From contig JACRGZ010000040.1 in assembly GCA_016234155.1 (NCBI GenBank), positions 1-8,205 of the forward strand: DNA of 8,205 nt, written 5' to 3'. The notes under the pieces are model-generated. The model made no database searches. It saw nothing but the letters and a program-made list of their open reading frames with translations, and was not told the origin of the DNA. Both the position numbers and the translations under genes were made by a program. Source of the DNA: Nitrospirota bacterium (lineage in GTDB: Bacteria; Nitrospirota; 9FT-COMBO-42-15; HDB-SIOI813). This document shows positions 5,495 to 8,205 of this stretch, in pieces (position 1 is the first letter of the stretch; each line of letters starts with the position of its first letter).

Positions 5495-7252
5495 TTATAT
5501 CCTGTTAATAATATCCTTTCCCTCTGTTTCCAATTTCTCCACCCGCATATTTTTTACATCCCTTAAAATAATCTTCCTCTCTTCAGTGAATATCTCATCC
5601 ATGTTACGTCCCTCACTCAATTCCCTCAGGGCCGTTTCATAAACCTTAAAGAATATCTTTAACATCCAGTACTGCTTCTCAAGGGAACAGAATGCATCAA
5701 CAGGCGAATATGGAGACTGTTGCAGATAGTTCTCCCGCAGCAGACGTCCCATCTCTGCAACAATCCTGTCCCTATCCCGGAGGGAATCAGGTCCCAGGAG
5801 CTGGACAATATCCTGAAGCTCCTCTTCCCTCTGCAGGATTGTCATAAGCTCTGACCTCAGGCGCGGCCAGTCATCCACAACACATTCCTTGAACCATCCA
5901 TCCAAGTGATAAAGGCTGAAACTCCTCCCCCAGTTTATCGCCGGATAATGCCTCCTCCTCGCAAGGTTGGTATCAAGCGCCCACATGGCGCCTGTAACCC
6001 GCATGGCGCTCTGCGTGACAGGCTCAGAGAAATCACCACCAGGCGGGGATATCGCCGTACATACCGTTACAGAGCCCTTCCTCTCACCTTTGCCCAGACA
6101 CTCTACCAGACCTCCACGTTCATAGAAGGCCGCAAGACGTGATGCAAGATACATGGGGAACCCTTCTTCGCCGGGCAACTCTTCGAGCCTGCCCGATATT
6201 TCCCTCATTGCCTCAGCCCAGCGCGAAATACTATCGGCAAGTACAGCAACATTATATCCCATGTCCCTGTAATATTCACCAATGGTAATCCCGGTATATA
6301 TAGATGCCTCGCGGGCAGCAACAGGCATATTGGAAGTATTGACTACCAGTGTCGTCCTGTCCATGAGTGGATGACCGGTATATGGATCTGTTAATCCTGG
6401 AAAGTCTGCCAGCACCTCTGCTATCTCATTACCCCGCTCTCCGCACCCAATGTAAATTATAATGTCTGTTTTAGCAAACTTGGCAAGTGTCTGTTCCAAG
6501 ACCGTTTTCCCGGTCCCAAAGCCTCCCGGAATGATAACACTTCCACCCATAGCGATCGGAAACAGGGTGTCTATTATACGTTGACCTGTTATAAATGGTA
6601 TAACGGATGCGGCCTTCTTCTTGAATGGTCTTGGCCTGCGCACAGGCCACTTTCGGACAAGAGTTATATCTGTGCCACCTTCCAGCACCGCAATTCCATC
6701 CTCTACAGAGAACTCACCTTCAGATATCTCCGCTATGACACCTCGGACATCAGGGGGAACCATCACCCTGTGTGTAATTGTGGTTGTCTCCTGGATTGTA
6801 CCTATGATATCCCCCTCCTCCACTTCCTCCCCTCCCTTTACCGAAGGTACAAATCGCCATTTCCTGGCACGATTCAGTGAGGGGATGGTAACGCCTAACG
6901 TGTCACCCTGACCCTGAAACAAGTTCAGGGGTTTCAGGGTCTCTGTGGATATAAATCCTGCAGAGCCTTTGGCAATCTCTTCAAGCGGCCTCTGTACCCC
7001 GTCAAATATGTTGGAAAGGAGTCCTGGCCCGAGCTCGACACAGAGAGGCTCTCCTGTATCAATGATCTCGTCACCTAAGGTCAGGCCTGTGGTCTCCTCG
7101 TAGACCTGTATAGTTGCACGATCACCATCGATGCGTATAACTTCGCCGAGTAATCTCATCTTACCCACGAAGACGAGGTTATACATCTTTGAAGTACGCA
7201 TATTCCTGGCGACTACAGTTGGGCCAGATATCTTTGTGATTATGCCGGGCAT
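5495..7252 (-). CDS. ntpA: V/A-type ATPase catalytic subunit A
   Basis: Subunit A is the catalytic ATP-binding subunit of the V/A-type rotary ATPase, working at the cytoplasmic face of the membrane to couple ATP turnover to H+ or Na+ movement. The 585-residue protein has the N-terminal barrel (residues 1-70), the A-type bulge domain (roughly 115-190, with VMVPPDVRG), the P-loop GFGTGKT (244-250), the catalytic Glu272 in GCGERGNE, and the block NTSNMPVAAREASIYTGIT (305-323) followed by DSISRWAEAMREISGRLEE. The P-loop has Gly244 where most family members have Pro (GPFG). Residues ~104-119 are extra relative to the Thermus sequence as I recall it and coincide with a DNA palindrome. No strong Shine-Dalgarno sequence precedes the ATG at 7252, but the MPGIITKISGPTVVA start fits the family. 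The genes usually found upstream (E, C, F, I or K) are missing. Confidence 0.97.
   Translation of the reverse strand: MPGIITKISGPTVVARNMRTSKMYNLVFVGKMRLLGEVIRIDGDRATIQVYEETTGLTLGDEIIDTGEPLCVELGPGLLSNIFDGVQRPLEEIAKGSAGFISTETLKPLNLFQGQGDTLGVTIPSLNRARKWRFVPSVKGGEEVEEGDIIGTIQETTTITHRVMVPPDVRGVIAEISEGEFSVEDGIAVLEGGTDITLVRKWPVRRPRPFKKKAASVIPFITGQRIIDTLFPIAMGGSVIIPGGFGTGKTVLEQTLAKFAKTDIIIYIGCGERGNEIAEVLADFPGLTDPYTGHPLMDRTTLVVNTSNMPVAAREASIYTGITIGEYYRDMGYNVAVLADSISRWAEAMREISGRLEELPGEEGFPMYLASRLAAFYERGGLVECLGKGERKGSVTVCTAISPPGGDFSEPVTQSAMRVTGAMWALDTNLARRRHYPAINWGRSFSLYHLDGWFKECVVDDWPRLRSELMTILQREEELQDIVQLLGPDSLRDRDRIVAEMGRLLRENYLQQSPYSPVDAFCSLEKQYWMLKIFFKVYETALRELSEGRNMDEIFTEERKIILRDVKNMRVEKLETEGKDIINRI
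6910..6941. repeat. Palindromic repeat inserted in frame inside ntpA
   Basis: gaccctgaaac (6910-6920) and gtttcagggtc (6931-6941) are exact reverse complements with a 10-nt loop. On the coding strand the palindrome encodes TLKPLNLFQGQ within residues ~104-119, a stretch between GFIST and GVTIPSLNRARKW that other A subunits appear not to have. The minus-strand piece ccctgaacttgtttc (from 6930 leftward) matches 14 of 15 bases of ccctgaacttgtctc at 7436-7450 in the intergenic stem-loop cluster, which suggests one dispersed repeat family with a coding copy. The match and symmetry are seen; the insertion is inferred from remembered family alignments. Confidence 0.65.
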
Positions 7253-7258
7253 GATTGT

Positions 7259-7287
7259 ATACTATATGGGCATTATTGATAAAACAA
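7259..7287 (-). promoter_or_regulatory. Weak candidate promoter for ntpA
   Basis: Leftward, TTGTTT (complement of 7282-7287) and TAGTAT (complement of 7259-7264) are 17 nt apart and end 6 nt before the ntpA ATG. The fit is modest and would leave almost no leader, consistent with the lack of a clear ribosome-binding site, but a promoter further up (7300-7400) is equally possible. Confidence 0.2.
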
Positions 7288-7351
7288 GGGGAAAAGTAAA
7301 GGAGGAGCCTCTTGCAAAAGTCTCAATTTGTCACCTTATGTTATTTAACTT

Positions 7352-7366
7352 ATATCAATTTGATAT
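7352..7366. promoter_or_regulatory. 15-bp palindrome upstream of ntpA
   Basis: atatcaatttgatat is a perfect 7+1+7 palindrome in the AT-rich spacer about 100 bp upstream of the ntpA start. Its size and symmetry fit a dimeric regulator site, but no regulator gene is near and AT-rich symmetry can arise by chance. Confidence 0.3.
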
Positions 7367-7399
7367 TATTTATAGTGAAGACAATAAGTAACTTGTAGG

Positions 7400-7471
7400 G
7401 CAATCCTTTAGGATTGCTTATTTTGCAGGGCTAAACCCTGAACTTGTCTCGCAAGGCACGAATAAAGCCTT
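7400..7471. repeat. Cluster of three small stem-loops (REP-like)
   Basis: Three consecutive short hairpins are seen: gcaatcc/ggattgc with loop ttta (7400-7417), caggg/ccctg with loop ctaaa (7426-7440), and aaggc/gcctt (7453-7457 and 7467-7471). Such 'GC-stem with a TAAA-type loop' units resemble repetitive extragenic palindromes. The segment 7436-7450 also matches the palindrome inside ntpA. The cluster lies between ntpA and the permease remnant and may mark a site of repeated insertion. No transposase of the REP-associated type is in the window. Confidence 0.6.
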
Positions 7472-7515
7472 AAAGACCTTCAGTCTATCTACCTGAGTAG
7501 TTACAAAAGGAGTTG

Positions 7516-7671
7516 TTAAAACAAGGTTATTGCCACAACGCCTCCGATCATCAATATAGAGCCGATGAGTCTTTCGGTAATATTTATTTCATTAAATAGC
7601 GTCCACCCATAAATTACACTAAAAATAAGGCTGCATCTCTTTACAGATATCATATATGCCATCATTGAATC
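7516..7671 (-). pseudogene. C-terminal remnant of an EamA/DMT-family permease
   Basis: Fifty-one codons ending in TAA encode SMMAYMISVKRCSLIFSV, then IYGWTLFNE and ERLIGSILMIGGVVAITLF. The pattern of 'ISVKR-S-LFSV--G---F-E--I-ERL-G---M--GV' is the last two transmembrane helices of EamA-domain drug/metabolite transporters, which normally have about 280-300 residues and ten helices. Nothing upstream in this frame continues the family; around 7661-7671 the sequence passes into a toxin fragment on the opposite strand. No ATG with a ribosome-binding site gives a complete protein. It is therefore a broken gene left by deletion or rearrangement. The family assignment rests on recognised motif spacing only. 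Confidence 0.6.
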
Positions 7672-7750
7672 TATTCCCCAATTTCCCAAAGCCGGAAGGA
7701 TAGTTCCAGAATATGGAGATGAGAATCTTCGGGAAAAGATTTATGAGAAC
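7661..7750 (+). pseudogene. Internal fragment of a ParE/RelE-type toxin gene
   Basis: Thirty codons on the plus strand read IIESIPQFPKAGRIVPEYGD followed by ENLREKIYEN. This is the core signature of ParE/RelE-superfamily toxins: 'I--FP--GR-VPE--D-N-RE------YRIVY'. The expected next block (YRIVYRI) is missing: sequence identity stops at 7750, where the stop codon of the minus-strand gene at 7751 begins. There is no start codon or antitoxin upstream; the left edge abuts the permease remnant. It is a relic, not a functional toxin, but shows that a toxin-antitoxin locus once lay here. The fragment is short, so the call rests on motif recognition. Confidence 0.6.
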
Positions 7751-8014
7751 CTATACTACCTTTCGCATCTCAACCTTTACATCATAACCGAGTTTATGAA
7801 GGTAGTCATAGCAATCATCCCAGGTAAGACCAAATTCACGGACATCTACAAGCCCTATGTTAGATAAAATCTCCCGTATAAGTTCAAAACTCCTATCCTC
7901 GAAGTCTGCCTCTCTTAACATATCCTCTGCCCAGCTAACAAGGCTTGATAAATCTATTTCCCTGTTTATGTATCTCATAAGCATCTCTGCAAGTAGTTCT
8001 CTTGTCAGGATCAT
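7751..8014 (-). CDS. Small protein of unknown function (87 aa)
   Basis: I do not recognise a named family. The product is acidic and mostly helical in pattern (LTRELLAEMLMRYINREI, then LSSLVSWAEDMLREADFE), with a central ILSNIGLVDVREFGLTWDDC segment and a C-terminal YLHKLGYDVKVEM strand-like end. There is no signal peptide or membrane segment. I choose ATG 8014 because AGGAGG (8022-8027) is 7 nt upstream; a GTG at 8020 would be only 1 nt from it. It is 11 nt downstream of another small gene whose stop codon overlaps this ribosome-binding site, so the two are probably co-transcribed. Small size, tight pairing and neighbouring toxin debris would suit a toxin-antitoxin or immunity pair, but that is conjecture. 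Its stop codon abuts the ParE-like fragment. Confidence 0.75.
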   Translation of the reverse strand: MILTRELLAEMLMRYINREIDLSSLVSWAEDMLREADFEDRSFELIREILSNIGLVDVREFGLTWDDCYDYLHKLGYDVKVEMRKVV

Positions 8015-8025
8015 TGTCACTCCTC

Positions 8026-8205
8026 CTATATTTTCCTATGGCCTTTGTCCACTGGAAATTTTTCATGGACTTCTGTTAGGTCGCCATTTTCATCATAGAT
8101 TTCTTGATAAAATTTAACCGTTTCTTCCATAGCATCCACTTCTTGAACATACCTTGCCTTCCATCCATGTTTGCCCTTTACCTCAAGCCAGTATTTTCGG
8201 CCACC
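8026..8205 (-). CDS. Small protein of unknown function, 5' end outside window
   Basis: An open frame enters at the window edge and runs 59 codons to a TAG. The residues visible begin GRKYWLEVKGKHGWKARYVQ and continue with EVDAMEETVKFYQEIYDENG and TEVHEKFPVDKGHRKI. The aromatic and charged pattern suggests a small soluble alpha/beta protein; alternating W-EV-G, W-ARYV and EI-YDE-G-L-E-HEK segments could form a beta-sheet. No family is recognised. The AGGAGG of the next gene overlaps its stop codon, indicating an operon and possible translational coupling. The number of missing N-terminal residues cannot be told. The coding call rests on the open frame, sensible composition and the linkage to the downstream gene. 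Confidence 0.7.
   Translation of the reverse strand, partial: GGRKYWLEVKGKHGWKARYVQEVDAMEETVKFYQEIYDENGDLTEVHEKFPVDKGHRKI

Noticed and set aside
4878..5642. 254-codon open frame on the plus strand
   Set aside because: It lies antisense to ntpB and ntpA, has Ser/Pro/Ile-rich composition with no recognisable motif, and the opposite strand carries strong family signatures throughout.
7297..7392. Plus-strand AGGAGG followed by a TTG-started 28-codon hydrophobic frame
   Set aside because: The ribosome-binding match is good, but the start is a TTG, the peptide is unrecognised, and the region is AT-rich spacer with palindromes; too little evidence for a gene.
7400..7430. Rho-independent terminator on the plus strand
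   Set aside because: The stem is only 7 bp and is followed by ttattttgc rather than a clean T-run, and no plus-strand gene precedes it; a repetitive stem-loop explains it better.

Overview
The window looks like a piece of a bacterial chromosome of moderate GC content. All confident genes lie on the minus strand. A bacterial V/A-type ATPase, a ScpA condensin subunit, an IS607-family transposon and many short palindromic repeats suggest an uncultured, repeat-rich Gram-negative lineage (Nitrospirota, Thermodesulfobacteriota or Planctomycetota would fit). This is an impression of style, not a taxonomic call.

Layout, read in the direction of transcription from right to left. At 8205-7751 are a 5'-truncated small gene and an 87-residue gene closely linked to it, neither of recognised function. 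At 7750-7253 is a debris zone: a short ParE/RelE-type toxin fragment on the plus strand, the C-terminal remnant of an EamA/DMT permease on the minus strand, a cluster of small stem-loops, and the presumed promoter region of the ATPase genes. At 7252-3319 are the V/A-type ATPase subunits A, B and D. A and B abut (TAA followed at once by ATG). B and D are separated by a ~160 nt multi-branched palindromic element whose outer arm contains the B stop codon. At about 3290-950 is a complete IS607-type transposon: the serine transposase TnpA overlaps a TnpB with an intact RuvC triad, and the 3' end of tnpB very probably doubles as the guide-RNA (omegaRNA/reRNA) gene. At 913-164 is scpA, directly beyond the transposon end, followed by a period-8 inverted repeat.

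Functional picture. A and B form the catalytic/regulatory hexamer of the soluble ATPase head and D is its central shaft. The membrane subunits (I, K) and the other stalk subunits (E, C, F) are not here: junk and unrelated small genes lie upstream of A, and the transposon then scpA lie downstream of D. The complex must be completed from elsewhere, or the cluster is a remnant. ScpA is the kleisin of the SMC-ScpA-ScpB chromosome-organising complex; no scpB is visible.

Most notable signals: (1) the structured element between subunits B and D; (2) the predicted omegaRNA overlapping the tnpB C-terminal codons; (3) a perfect 11-bp palindrome inside subunit A that appears to encode an in-frame insertion and shares sequence with the intergenic stem-loop cluster near 7440; (4) a perfect 12-bp dyad over the tnpA start codon; (5) the mosaic of gene fragments at 7516-7750.
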